Origin: Roseateles sp. YR242
Lineage (GTDB): Bacteria; Pseudomonadota; Gammaproteobacteria; Burkholderiales; Burkholderiaceae_C
DNA length: 64,000 bases
Direction: 5' to 3'
NCBI RefSeq assembly: GCF_900109745.1
Contig: NZ_FOAV01000001.1
Span: forward strand, 744,001 to 808,000
The notes below the pieces were generated by a model. It was not told where the DNA came from. It saw only the letters and a list, made by a program, of their open reading frames with translations, and did not search any database. Positions 51,867 to 61,353 of this stretch are shown piece by piece. Position numbers and translations under genes: made by a program. How positions within the stretch are numbered: the stretch's first letter is position 1; the number at the start of each line of letters is the position of its first letter.

Positions 51867-53549
51867 CTACGGCAACTGCACCGCGCCATTCGCGGTACGT
51901 CGCTCTGACGCGGCATACACATTCACCGTCCAATCCCGCACCTTCACCGACCGCAGCGGGGGCTCCGCCATCACCATCCCGCTGTTCTCAAACCCCCGCT
52001 CCGAATCCTCCTGGTCCGGCTCGCTCACCAGCACAACAGGTCGCAAGGCCTGGATACGCGGGCCGTCGTTGAAATAGTCTTTCCACACCGGTTTCGTGAT
52101 CGCCCCGGAGCCCCAGAACAGCGTCGCCGCCCACGGCCCCATCACCAATTGGTTCTCCCAACGCCCTTCGGCGGCCAACGCTGCCTGCGTGTCGCGGATG
52201 ACGTAGGCGCGGCGCTGATGGGCATTGGCATAGTCGCGCGCGTCCAGCACCAGGGTCAGCCCCAGCACACCGGCCAAGGAGACGCTGGCCCAGCGGCGCC
52301 CTTCCCATCCACCGCGCCCGGCGCCGGCCCCGCGTTCAGGTCCCGGCACGCGGCTGCGCCTTCCCCACCGCCATGCCGCATACATCCCCGCCGCGCCCAG
52401 CAACCCGAGCGCCATGATCAACGGCAGAAAATATCGGCTCGGCAGATAGCTCAGCGTCACCTTGTGCAGCTCGATCAGCGCCCAGGCTGCGGTCGGAGCC
52501 ATCAGCCCGACAAAATCCCCCCAGGCCGCTTCTGCCTGGAGCTGCACGGCCCGGCGGCCTGCCGCCGCCCTCACGGCACGCCTCAGCGCACGCCACGCCA
52601 CCACCGCCACCACCAGCCCCACCACCAGCGCCAGCCACACCGCCCAGATCCGCCGGTCCGTGGCCAGCATGTGGAGGTTGTCCCTCACGCTGGCCACCAG
52701 TTGCTCCAGCGAGGACGACCGCCGTGACGTCTGCGCCCCCAGCACAAACGACATCAGTGCCCGGTTCGGCAGGTACCAGCCCAGCACAAACACCGCCGCA
52801 AATCCCACCGCCGCCACGCTGGCGCCCACCACATCCACCAGCGCACGCCGCGCCGTCGGCCGGTCCAGGCCCCGGCCCACGCTCACATTCATTCCCCAGG
52901 CCAGCACCAGGGCCACAGGCGGAATGGCCGCCGCATACACGAACTGCACCTTCATCGAATACGCCAGGAAGATCAGCAACGCCGACAGCACCAGCGCCCA
53001 GGCACTGCCACCGTTCAGCCGCTGCTGCACGCCCCAGAGCGCTCCGATGATGAGCAGCGACGCCGTCATCTCCACCAGCGCCAGATGCCCGTAATGAAAG
53101 GGGTAATACGACAGCGCCACCACCGGCAGCCCCACCAGCACCGCACGGCACAGGGGCGAGCGGCCGGTCACCAGCACCGCCAGCAGCGCTGAACTCAGCG
53201 CCAGCATCGCCGCGCGCATCACCAGCCACGAATCCCCAAACACGGTGAGCACGCCCCAGGCAAAGAGCGAGAACAGAGGTTCCTTGATCACCCCGTCCGA
53301 CTCGGCCATGTCCAGCACCCCGGTGCGCATCGCATTGCGGACCTGCGCCGTATAAAGGCCCTCATCGGTGAACGGCCCTCGGCTGAAGCCGAGACTGGCC
53401 TCCGCATCTGACGCCACAAAGGGCAGATGCAGCCCCAACAGCGCCAGAAAGACGATGACAAACGTCATCAGCCCAGTCAGCCCGATCCCTGCCGTCTTGT
53501 GCATGGCCATATCCCGAAGCAAATGCCCCGAGACCGGCCGCCCTCTCAT
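51867..53549 (-). CDS. Multipass GT-C-like glycosyltransferase family membrane protein
   Basis: 560 residues with about ten hydrophobic segments. The first periplasmic loop after the first helix contains FTDEGLYTAQVRNAMRTG, the acidic pair typical of GT-C enzymes such as ArnT/PMT, and later loops carry SRYFLPL. The C-terminal part (about 450-560) is soluble. Such proteins transfer sugars from polyprenyl phosphate to lipids or proteins; the acceptor is unknown. It shares the minus strand with the downstream-positioned PQQ-type dehydrogenase gene, whose stop lies 25 bp upstream of this start, so co-transcription is possible. Confidence 0.78.
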   Translation of the reverse strand: MRGRPVSGHLLRDMAMHKTAGIGLTGLMTFVIVFLALLGLHLPFVASDAEASLGFSRGPFTDEGLYTAQVRNAMRTGVLDMAESDGVIKEPLFSLFAWGVLTVFGDSWLVMRAAMLALSSALLAVLVTGRSPLCRAVLVGLPVVALSYYPFHYGHLALVEMTASLLIIGALWGVQQRLNGGSAWALVLSALLIFLAYSMKVQFVYAAAIPPVALVLAWGMNVSVGRGLDRPTARRALVDVVGASVAAVGFAAVFVLGWYLPNRALMSFVLGAQTSRRSSSLEQLVASVRDNLHMLATDRRIWAVWLALVVGLVVAVVAWRALRRAVRAAAGRRAVQLQAEAAWGDFVGLMAPTAAWALIELHKVTLSYLPSRYFLPLIMALGLLGAAGMYAAWRWGRRSRVPGPERGAGAGRGGWEGRRWASVSLAGVLGLTLVLDARDYANAHQRRAYVIRDTQAALAAEGRWENQLVMGPWAATLFWGSGAITKPVWKDYFNDGPRIQALRPVVLVSEPDQEDSERGFENSGMVMAEPPLRSVKVRDWTVNVYAASERRTANGAVQLP

Positions 53550-53573
53550 CGGAGGGCTTGGGGTCGTGGTCGG

Positions 53574-55643
53574 TCAGGGGCCTAGGTTGACTTTGATGAT
53601 CTTGTTGTCGCTGTTGTTCGCAATGTTGTCTTTGTCGCCGCCGTTGGTGGTGGAGATCCACAAGTTGCCGTCAATCGCCGGCTCCACCGTGCGGATCCGC
53701 CCATAGGTGCCACGGAACAGCTCCTGCACATTGAGCAGGCTGTCGCCGCTGATGGCGTGCCGGTAGAGGCGCTCGCCACGCTGGCAGGCCACATACAGCG
53801 CCTGCCGCACGATGGCGATGCCGCTGCATGAGCCGTCCGCCACCGGATAGGTGTACTTGGGCGCGATGAACCCCGACGTGCCGCAGCCCGTGCCGCTGCG
53901 GGAGAGCGTGCCCTCGCAGATCGGCCAACCGTAGTTGCCGCCCTTCTGGATGAGGTTGGTCTCGTCCATGGTGCTGTCGCCAAACTCCTGCTCCCACAGC
54001 CGGCCCTGCGCGTCAAACGCCAGCCCCTGCGGATTGCGGTGGCCATAGCTCCACACCAGGTTGCCGAAAGGATTGTCCGAAGGCACGGTGCCATCGACAT
54101 TCATCCGCAGCACCTTGCCGTTGAGGTGGCTGGTGTTCTGCGCGAAGTCTCCGTTCTGCGCGTCACCGGTGGCCACATACAGCTTGCCGTCCGGCCCATA
54201 ACGCAGCCGCCCGCCGTTGTGATACTTGTTGCGCAGCACCCCGCTGAGCAGCACCTGCAGGCTGGACATGTCCAGGGCGCCGTTCACATACCTCACCCGC
54301 ACGATGCGGTTGTCCGTGGCGGTGGTGTACATGATGTAGAGCCAGGAGTCGCCCGTGGGGAAGTTGGGGCTGGCCGCCAGGCCCATCACACCGCCCTCTC
54401 CATCGGTGCCCGCAGCATTGCTCAGCACTCCCACCACCGTCTTCACGCCGGTGCTCGGGTTGAGCCTCACCACATCGCGCACGTCCCGGCGCGAATACAG
54501 CAACTGGCCATCCGGCAGCGCCAGCATGCCCCAGGGCAGGTCCGTCTCCGTCGCCACTTGCGCCACCGAGCAGACCGCCGTGCTGCAACTGCCACCCGTG
54601 GTGACCAACGCATCCGCCGTGCGGGCAGAGCTGTTGTTCTGCGCGTCCCGCGCGCTCACGGCATAGCGGTAGCCGGTGTTGGGCGTCAACGCGCTGTCGG
54701 TATAGGTCAGGCCGGCCGTGGCACCCACCTTCACGTCATTGCGATAGATGTCGTAGCCGGCCACCGCCACGTTGTCCGTGGAGGCGTTCCACTTGAGCGC
54801 CACCGAGGTACCGGTGGCGGCGGCCGTCAGCCCACTCGGCACCGTCGGTGGCTGGGTGTCCACGCTGCATTGGGGCACGGTCACCGACAAGGTGGCACTG
54901 GCCTGGGACACGTTGCCCGCCGCGTCCCGCGCATTGACATACAGGCCCCACCGCGCACCCGGCGTCAGTGTCAGTGTGGTGGCCAGCGTGCTGCCGGTCA
55001 CCGTCGTCATCTGCTGGCCATCGTGATACACGTCGTAGAAGGCCACGCCGATGTTGTCCGTGGAGGGCGCCCAGGACAGCGTGGCCGACCGGCACTGCAG
55101 GTTGGAGAGCGACAGGTTGCTGGGCGGCGTGGGCGGCGTGGTGTCGATCTGCACGCCATCATTGCGTATCCACACCTGGTTGCTGGTGGCCCGGCAGGTG
55201 TAGAGGATGACCGCGGTTTTGGCGGCGGTGAGCCCCTTGTAAACATCCAGGCACAAGCCGGACTGCCGGCCGGTGATGGTGCCGTTGTTGTTATAGGTCC
55301 ACTTCTGGTTGGGCTGCCCGTTACAGAAGTAGGCCACGACGGTGGTGCCCAGCGCCGTGCCCTGCTGATAGGCATCCAGACAGCGGGTGCCGTTCATCAC
55401 CCGGATCTCACCATCGGCAGTGAACTCGAACGACTGGTTGGTACCGCCGTGGCAGTCGTAGATGATCATCGGCGCGCCCAGCGCCGCAGAGGCCCCGCCC
55501 TGCACGTCCAGGCAGCGGCTGCTGCCCTGCCCCACCAGCGTGGTGGCCGCCTGGGCCTGGCCGGGCATCAAGGCCAGCAGCAGCATCAGGGCCGCAGCCA
55601 CCATCACGGTCAGCATCCGGATCCGTTCGTTACGGGCGTGCAT
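53574..55643 (-). CDS. Secreted lectin/fibronectin III/PQQ-type sugar dehydrogenase fusion
   Basis: 689 residues from the ATG with AGGAGA seven bases upstream (a start at 55760 would precede it without a site). Signal peptide (VAAALMLLLALMPGQAQA). Domains in order: ricin B-type lectin (about 32-160) with three GxxxCLD repeats and QxW motifs; two fibronectin III domains (about 175-270 and 275-365); then a glucose/sorbosone dehydrogenase beta-propeller with PWGMLALPDGQLLYSRRD, KYHNGGRLRYGPDGKLYVATGD and GHRNPQGLAFD, where the His/Arg groups bind substrate and PQQ. It should oxidise sugars outside the membrane, with the lectin and FnIII parts anchoring it to polysaccharide. Confidence 0.9.
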   Translation of the reverse strand: MHARNERIRMLTVMVAAALMLLLALMPGQAQAATTLVGQGSSRCLDVQGGASAALGAPMIIYDCHGGTNQSFEFTADGEIRVMNGTRCLDAYQQGTALGTTVVAYFCNGQPNQKWTYNNNGTITGRQSGLCLDVYKGLTAAKTAVILYTCRATSNQVWIRNDGVQIDTTPPTPPSNLSLSNLQCRSATLSWAPSTDNIGVAFYDVYHDGQQMTTVTGSTLATTLTLTPGARWGLYVNARDAAGNVSQASATLSVTVPQCSVDTQPPTVPSGLTAAATGTSVALKWNASTDNVAVAGYDIYRNDVKVGATAGLTYTDSALTPNTGYRYAVSARDAQNNSSARTADALVTTGGSCSTAVCSVAQVATETDLPWGMLALPDGQLLYSRRDVRDVVRLNPSTGVKTVVGVLSNAAGTDGEGGVMGLAASPNFPTGDSWLYIMYTTATDNRIVRVRYVNGALDMSSLQVLLSGVLRNKYHNGGRLRYGPDGKLYVATGDAQNGDFAQNTSHLNGKVLRMNVDGTVPSDNPFGNLVWSYGHRNPQGLAFDAQGRLWEQEFGDSTMDETNLIQKGGNYGWPICEGTLSRSGTGCGTSGFIAPKYTYPVADGSCSGIAIVRQALYVACQRGERLYRHAISGDSLLNVQELFRGTYGRIRTVEPAIDGNLWISTTNGGDKDNIANNSDNKIIKVNLGP

Positions 55644-55958
55644 CGCTGTATCTCCTGCGTCAGCGTCGCGGTCGTCGGAGGCGGCCGTGTTGTGTACTGG
55701 CAATGTAGCGCGCTGGCTTGTTGGGCGCGGCCGTTGAGGCATGAAGAGGGGGCGGTTCAATGTGCGGTGGGCCGCTTTGGCCGATGCCTGCGGGCGCCAT
55801 GGCCGCAGTCAGGTCGAGCTTTGTCTTCGCAGCCGGTGTTGGCCGACAAGCGCTGTCGTCAAGCCCAGGCTCCGCATGTGCTTGCGCATTTCCCTTCTTT
55901 GAATCCCGGCGGCCTGCCCGGCAACCTCGGTGGCTGACAGCAACAAGAAGACTTCACC
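55644..55958. other. Divergent gap of 315 bp
   Basis: Lies between the dehydrogenase fusion and the TonB-dependent receptor. No gene is recognised. It must carry both promoters; I see no Fur-box-like palindrome. Confidence 0.5.
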
Positions 55959-58427
55959 TTGAACGCGCCAAACCCCCATTCCCTCCACGCCAACACCCGC
56001 CGGCCCCTGCGCACCCCACGCAAGCGGGCAGCCACACCGGCCATCCACCCACTGGCCTTGGCCGCCTGGCTCGCCCTGGTCGTCATGCCCGCCGTGAGCG
56101 CCGCCCAGAGCGAGGCCGCGCCGCAGGCACAGGCCGGCACTGGCACCAGAGCCACTTCCACTTCCGCCACCGAACTCGGTCAGGTCGTCGTCACCGGCAC
56201 GCGCCGCACCAACCGCACCCTGGCCGAATCTGAATCACCCGTGGACGTGCTCAGCAGCCGGGACCTGCAACGCACGGGCGCGGCCGACCTGGCCAGCGCC
56301 CTGGGCCAGTTGCTGCCGTCGCTGAACTTCCCGCGCCCGTCCCTGACAGATGCCTCCGACGCCGTGCGCCCGGCGCAGCTGCGTGGCCTCTCGCCGGACC
56401 AGACCCTGGTGCTGGTGGACGGCAAGCGCCGCCACACCTCCGCCGTGGTCAACATCAACGGCACGCAGGGCCGCGGCTCCGCACCGGTGGACCTGAATGC
56501 CATTGCGCTCGCGGCCATCGACCACATCGAGGTGCTGCGTGATGGTGCCGCGGCGCAATACGGCTCCGACGCCATTGCCGGCGTCATCAACATCGTGCTG
56601 CGCAAGGGCGCGGCCGGCGGCCACCTCAACTTTGAGGGCGGGCAGACCGACCGGGGCGACGGCACCCGCGGCGCCGCCTCCACCAGCCTCGGGCTGTTGC
56701 TGGGCGGCGACGGCTGGGCCCGCCTGGCTCTGGAAACCCGCCATCAACAGCGCACCAACCGTGCGGGCGTGGACACGCGGGACGCGGCCACCGAGCCTCG
56801 CAAGGGCCTGGTCAACAACCGCCTGGGGGATCCGGACAGCACCCAGCAGTCCGCCGTCGTGAATGCCGAACTGGGCCTCGCCGACAGCACCCGCCTCTAC
56901 GCCAACGCGATCCTCAGCCATCGCGACACCACCAGCGCCGCGTTCTGGCGCACCCAGGCCACGGCCACCGCCAACAACGTGGCCACGTTGTACCCGCAAG
57001 GTTTCCTGCCACTGGAGCAAAGCACCACCACCGACCTCAGCGGCGTGCTGGGCGTGCGCGGGCGCTGGGCGGACTGGGCCTGGGATGTGAGCCTGGACCA
57101 CGGCCGCAACCGTTTCGACATCGACGTGGCCAACACCGCCAACTATTCGCTGGGTGCCAACAGCCCCACGCAGTTCGACGCCGGCCGGCTGACCAACCAG
57201 CAGACGGTGCTCAACGCCGACGTCTCCCGCGAGATCGATGCCGGCTTGTTCGCGCCCGTGACACTCTCCCTGGGCACCGAATTCCGCCGCGAGCGTTACG
57301 GCATCGAAGCCGGTGAAGCCGCGTCCTATCAGAACGGTGGCGCTTCCGGCTTCCCGGGTTTCCAACCCACCAACGCGGGCAGCCACAGCCGCCACAACGC
57401 TGCCGTGTATGCCGGTCTGGAAGCTCAGCTCTCCCGGAACTTCAGTGCCTCGGCAGCGCTGCGCGGCGAGCACTACAGCGACTTCGGCGGCGCCACATCG
57501 GCCAAGCTGTCGGCCCGTTATGTCGTGGTTCCAGCGGTGGCCGTGCGCGGCACGGTGGCGACCGGCTTCCGTGCGCCCTCCCTGGCGCAGCAGTACTTCG
57601 CCACCACCTCCACCAACCTGATCAACGGCGAGCTGGTGGATGCCGGCACCTTCCCGGTGAACGCCGCTGCCGCCGTGGCGCTGGGCGCCTCACCGCTGAA
57701 GCCCGAGAAGTCCCGCCACATCAGTCTGGGCCTGCTGCTGCAGCCCACGTCCAACTGGCAGACCACCATCGACGCCTACCAGATCGACATCAACGACCGC
57801 GTGCTGCTCTCCGCCAATCTCAGCCTGCCCACGGCGCTGCGCCAGCAGTTGGCGGCGCAAGGCGTGCTGGTGAGCGCGGGCCGGTATTTCACGAACGCGC
57901 TGGACACACGCACGCGCGGGGTGGATCTCGTCAGCACCGTGCAGCAGGACTGGGGCGCTTGGGGCCGGGGCGATTACTCGGTGGCCGTCAGCCATATCGA
58001 GAACTCGGTCCGCCATGTGGCCGACAACCCCGCCCTGCTCTCCGCCTACAACCTGCAGTTGATCGACCGGGTGAGCATTGCGCGCGCCACGGTGGGTTCC
58101 CCCAAGGACAAGCTGGTGCTCAGCGGGGAACACCATTGGGGCCCGTGGAATGGCCGGCTGGCCCTGAGCCGCTACGGCAGCTTCGTGGTGCGCCAGACCA
58201 CGGCCGCCAATGACCAGACGTTTGGCGCTGCCTGGCTGGCCGACGTGTCGGTGGGTTGGGACTCGGGGCACTGGAACGCCCAGATCGGCGTGGACAACCT
58301 GACCAACCGGTATCCGGACCGGGTCATTGCCGCCAATGCCGTCGGCGGCATCCTGACCTACAGCCAGTTCTCACCCTTCGGCTTCAACGGCCGCCAATAC
58401 GTGGCGAAGGCGGGTTATCGCTGGTGA
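55959..58427 (+). CDS. TonB-dependent outer-membrane receptor
   Basis: 822 residues. The start is a TTG with AAGAAGA upstream; it gives a signal peptide with a long basic N-region and a hydrophobic core (LALAAWLALVVMPAVSA). The TonB box region and plug domain follow (ELGQVVVTGTRRTNRTLAES, GLSPDQTLVLVDGKRRH, RGSAPVDLNAIALAAIDHIEVLRDGAAAQYGSDAIAGVINIVL), then a 22-strand-type beta-barrel ending in an aromatic residue. It imports a bulky ligand such as a siderophore, vitamin or oligosaccharide. The divergent sugar dehydrogenase makes a carbohydrate plausible. Confidence 0.9.
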   Translation: MNAPNPHSLHANTRRPLRTPRKRAATPAIHPLALAAWLALVVMPAVSAAQSEAAPQAQAGTGTRATSTSATELGQVVVTGTRRTNRTLAESESPVDVLSSRDLQRTGAADLASALGQLLPSLNFPRPSLTDASDAVRPAQLRGLSPDQTLVLVDGKRRHTSAVVNINGTQGRGSAPVDLNAIALAAIDHIEVLRDGAAAQYGSDAIAGVINIVLRKGAAGGHLNFEGGQTDRGDGTRGAASTSLGLLLGGDGWARLALETRHQQRTNRAGVDTRDAATEPRKGLVNNRLGDPDSTQQSAVVNAELGLADSTRLYANAILSHRDTTSAAFWRTQATATANNVATLYPQGFLPLEQSTTTDLSGVLGVRGRWADWAWDVSLDHGRNRFDIDVANTANYSLGANSPTQFDAGRLTNQQTVLNADVSREIDAGLFAPVTLSLGTEFRRERYGIEAGEAASYQNGGASGFPGFQPTNAGSHSRHNAAVYAGLEAQLSRNFSASAALRGEHYSDFGGATSAKLSARYVVVPAVAVRGTVATGFRAPSLAQQYFATTSTNLINGELVDAGTFPVNAAAAVALGASPLKPEKSRHISLGLLLQPTSNWQTTIDAYQIDINDRVLLSANLSLPTALRQQLAAQGVLVSAGRYFTNALDTRTRGVDLVSTVQQDWGAWGRGDYSVAVSHIENSVRHVADNPALLSAYNLQLIDRVSIARATVGSPKDKLVLSGEHHWGPWNGRLALSRYGSFVVRQTTAANDQTFGAAWLADVSVGWDSGHWNAQIGVDNLTNRYPDRVIAANAVGGILTYSQFSPFGFNGRQYVAKAGYRW

Positions 58428-58451
58428 CCGGCGGGCACTGACGATGCCGCG

Positions 58452-60305
58452 TCAGCCGCCCTGCTGGCTGGTACGGATCCAGTTGTCCACCACATCCTCC
58501 AGCACCTGCAGCGGCACGTCGCCGGTCAGCAGCACGAGGTTGTGGAACTTCTTGATGTCGAAGCGCTCGCCCAGCGCCTCATGCGCCTTCTGGCGCAGCG
58601 CTTCGATCTTCAGCCGGCCGATCATGTAGGCACAGGCCTGGCCCGGCCAGACCACGTAGCGATCCACTTCCGCCTCCGGCACGCCGTAATCGATGGCCTG
58701 CTGGCGGGTCCACTTGAGCGCATGCAGGCCTGTGTCCACCACCAGGCGGCGCGCACGCAGCAGCTCCAGGTTCAACTGGCCCAGGCGGCCCACCGGATCG
58801 CCTTCATACCAGCCGTATTCCACGGCCAGTTGCTCGGCATACAACGCCCAGCCCTCCACAAAAGCCGAACCGGCCGGGAAGGCACCGCTGCGGCGGTAAC
58901 GCGGCAGTTGCTCGTTCTCCTGCTGGATGGCCAGCTGGAAGTGATGGCCGGGCACCGTCTCGTGATAGACGGTGGTGCGCATCTCCGCCACTTCAAACGT
59001 CGGCCCCGGCAAGGGGGACCAGTAGATGCCGGGCTGCGAACCATCCGGCGCCGGCATGGAGTAGTGGGCTGCCGCCGTGGCCTCGGTCAGCGGCGGTTCC
59101 CGCCGCACCTCCACGCGGGCCTTGGGCTGCAGATCGAAGATCAGCTTCGCACGCGCCTCGGCGTCCCGCAGGATGGCGGTGTTGCGGTCGTTCAGCACCT
59201 GCTGGGGGTTGGGCTCCTTCGGCTGCTGGTCGGCTTGCAACCGGGCAAACCGCTGGTTCACCGTGCCGTCGGCATAACCCAGTTGGCGCAGCAGGCCGTC
59301 CATCTCGCCTTCAATGCGCGCCACCTGCGCCAGGCCAATGGCATGCACCTCGGCCGGCGTGTAGTTGGTGGTGGTCATCGCGCGGAGTTGTGCGGCGTAG
59401 TAGTTGGCGCCATCCGGCAGCCGCCACACCCCCGCATCATGGGTGGTCAGCGGCAGTTGCGCACGTACCAGCGCCAGGCCACGGCGCCAGGCAGGCAGCA
59501 CGCTGCGGGCCACGATCTTCTCGGCACGCGCCCGCGCCTGCTGGCGAGCGGCAGCGCTCAAGCCATCGATCTCTGCCATCCGTTCGTCCAGTGCGGTCAC
59601 CAGCACGTTCTGCGCCGGTGAAGGCTGGAGGAACTGCTCGAACTGGTCCAGCGTCTTCTCGGTGATGAAGCGCGGCATCAGCACGCCCTTGGCCTGCGAG
59701 GCACGCGCCCGTGCAATGCTCTGGTCCATCACCGCGCCCAGGCCCGCCAGGCGTTTGAGGTAGTTCTCCACATCAGCGGGATGGCGCAGCGGTTGGCTCT
59801 GCGTCATGAACAGCACATAGCCGATCTGCGCGCCACCCATCTGGTCAAACATGTAGGCGTGGTCCAGGAATGGCGCATTGGCCACGTCCCGCTCCAGGGA
59901 CCAGCGGATCACTTCGGCGGACACCCGTTGCACCGGCGTCAACGTTGAGGGGTCAAACCGGCCCAATTGCGCCAAGGCCAGCTTCTCCTTGCCGATCAAC
60001 TGCAGTTGCGCGGCCTTGGTCGCGGGCGCCAGTTCCCCGTCCAGACGGTCCTGCAGCTTCCCGCTGAAATACTGCACGGCAGTTGCCGTCATGGGATCGG
60101 CCCGCATGCGCATGGCCGCCACGCCTTCTGCCCATGCATCGAAATTCTGCGTGGCGGCTGCGGCCTGGGAGGCCGGTGCCGGCGTCGCTGCAACAGCGGC
60201 AGCTGCCGTGGTGTTGGAAGTGGCAAGAGTCAGCGCCAGGCCAGTGGCGGCAAGGACGGAGGTCACGGACATGGGTAATGTGGACTGCTGAAGGAAAGCG
60301 CGCAT
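58452..60305 (-). CDS. DUF885 family secreted metallopeptidase-like protein
   Basis: 617 residues; the exact start is uncertain (in-frame ATGs at 60410, 60341, 60305 and 60272). From 60305 or 60272 there is a hydrophobic signal (LPMSVTSVLAATGLALTLATS). The DUF885 domain carries the HETVPGHHFQLAIQ zinc-like motif and EGWALYAEQLAVEYGWY, the second conserved acidic motif. Related proteins are predicted peptidases; substrates are unknown. Stands alone, converging on the TonB receptor. Confidence 0.85.
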   Translation of the reverse strand: MRAFLQQSTLPMSVTSVLAATGLALTLATSNTTAAAAVAATPAPASQAAAATQNFDAWAEGVAAMRMRADPMTATAVQYFSGKLQDRLDGELAPATKAAQLQLIGKEKLALAQLGRFDPSTLTPVQRVSAEVIRWSLERDVANAPFLDHAYMFDQMGGAQIGYVLFMTQSQPLRHPADVENYLKRLAGLGAVMDQSIARARASQAKGVLMPRFITEKTLDQFEQFLQPSPAQNVLVTALDERMAEIDGLSAAARQQARARAEKIVARSVLPAWRRGLALVRAQLPLTTHDAGVWRLPDGANYYAAQLRAMTTTNYTPAEVHAIGLAQVARIEGEMDGLLRQLGYADGTVNQRFARLQADQQPKEPNPQQVLNDRNTAILRDAEARAKLIFDLQPKARVEVRREPPLTEATAAAHYSMPAPDGSQPGIYWSPLPGPTFEVAEMRTTVYHETVPGHHFQLAIQQENEQLPRYRRSGAFPAGSAFVEGWALYAEQLAVEYGWYEGDPVGRLGQLNLELLRARRLVVDTGLHALKWTRQQAIDYGVPEAEVDRYVVWPGQACAYMIGRLKIEALRQKAHEALGERFDIKKFHNLVLLTGDVPLQVLEDVVDNWIRTSQQGG

Positions 60306-60513
60306 TGGACCGCGAGCAAGCAGCCGATAAAAGGTGTGCATCCCTAATGCAGCCCCCATTCCGGCCTCATTCCAGGTTGATGTCAAAACAGCGGGCGATT
60401 GGTGGCGCATTCATCGCCGGAATGTGTCGCGACACCAGCGGTGAGCATGACCTTCGGCATAGCCGCCGCAGAGGCAAGGATGACGCCCACGCCCTGACTC
60501 ACAATGCGGGGCC

Positions 60514-61245
60514 ATGAACGCCAGCAAGCCCGCCCTCACGCACGCAGCCACGCACGCAGTCGCGCACGCAGCCACGCACACATCGGCCCCCGCCCCCACA
60601 CCCGACTTGCTGCAGTCAACACCGGCGGCGGCGGCACCAGCGGCGGCATCAGTAGTGCCGCAATGGCCGGCACGCCGGCTAGGGACGGATCGGCTGCGTC
60701 TGGAGGCTTCCCATCCCATGCTCGCACCGGCTGTCAGCGCCTTCTTCTTGCGCAATGAAGAACACCTGGCGCCCTGGGGCCCGCCACGCCCACCAGGCTT
60801 CTGGGAGGTCAGCGCCACCGAGGCTCGCATGGCGCAACACGTGGCCGCCTTCGAGGCCAGCCAGCTGTGGCAATACTGGATCACACGCACCGATGCACCG
60901 GAGCATGTCATCGGCCAGTGCCAGGTCTCGCTGATTGCTCGTGGCGTGTTCCAGAACGCCTCGCTGGGCTACAGCCTGGCCCAGGACGCGCAGGGGCAGG
61001 GCTACATGCAGGAGGCGCTGCGCTGCCTGATCAACGAGCTCTTCAGCCCGCGCGTCTGGCTGCACCGCCTGGAAGCCGCCGTGCGGCCCGACAACATCGC
61101 CAGCCTGCGGGTGATGGAGCGCCTGGGCTTCCGCCAGGAAGGCCTGTGCAAGGACTACCTCTACATCCACGGCGCCTGGCATGACCACCAGCGGTTCGCC
61201 ATGCTGAACCCAGCCTGGGGCCCCGACCAGGCACCGATCTATTGA
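60514..61245 (+). CDS. GNAT N-acetyltransferase (RimJ/RimL-like)
   Basis: 243 residues. The acetyltransferase domain begins near residue 55 (PARRLGTDRLRLEASHPML) and shows the acetyl-CoA loop YSLAQDAQGQGYMQEALRCL and the downstream LEAAVRPDNIASLRVMERLGFRQEGLCKDY. The first 50 residues are low-complexity (Ala/His/Thr/Pro), encoded by direct GCAGCCACGCAC repeats; no upstream alternative start avoids them. The target may be a ribosomal protein N-terminus or a small amine. Confidence 0.88.
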   Translation: MNASKPALTHAATHAVAHAATHTSAPAPTPDLLQSTPAAAAPAAASVVPQWPARRLGTDRLRLEASHPMLAPAVSAFFLRNEEHLAPWGPPRPPGFWEVSATEARMAQHVAAFEASQLWQYWITRTDAPEHVIGQCQVSLIARGVFQNASLGYSLAQDAQGQGYMQEALRCLINELFSPRVWLHRLEAAVRPDNIASLRVMERLGFRQEGLCKDYLYIHGAWHDHQRFAMLNPAWGPDQAPIY

Positions 61246-61269
61246 GCAAGGCTCAGACCGACGATTGGA

Positions 61270-61305
61270 CAGACGTTTAGACAGACGATTAGACAGACGC
61301 CGAAC
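61270..61305. repeat. Tandem 12-bp repeat downstream of the GNAT gene
   Basis: Units CAGACGTTTAGA, CAGACGATTAGA and CAGACGCCGAAC, preceded by a variant CAGACCGACGATTGGA. Same unit length as the array near 27324. The rest of the gap to 61353 holds no gene. Confidence 0.75.
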
Positions 61306-61353
61306 GGGCCACCAGACCGGCGATCAACTCAGCACCGGCCTGCGCGCGGGCCG

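Noticed and set aside
54039-55937. 632-codon plus-strand frame opposite the dehydrogenase fusion
   Set aside because: Antisense to a protein with signal peptide, lectin, FnIII and propeller motifs.
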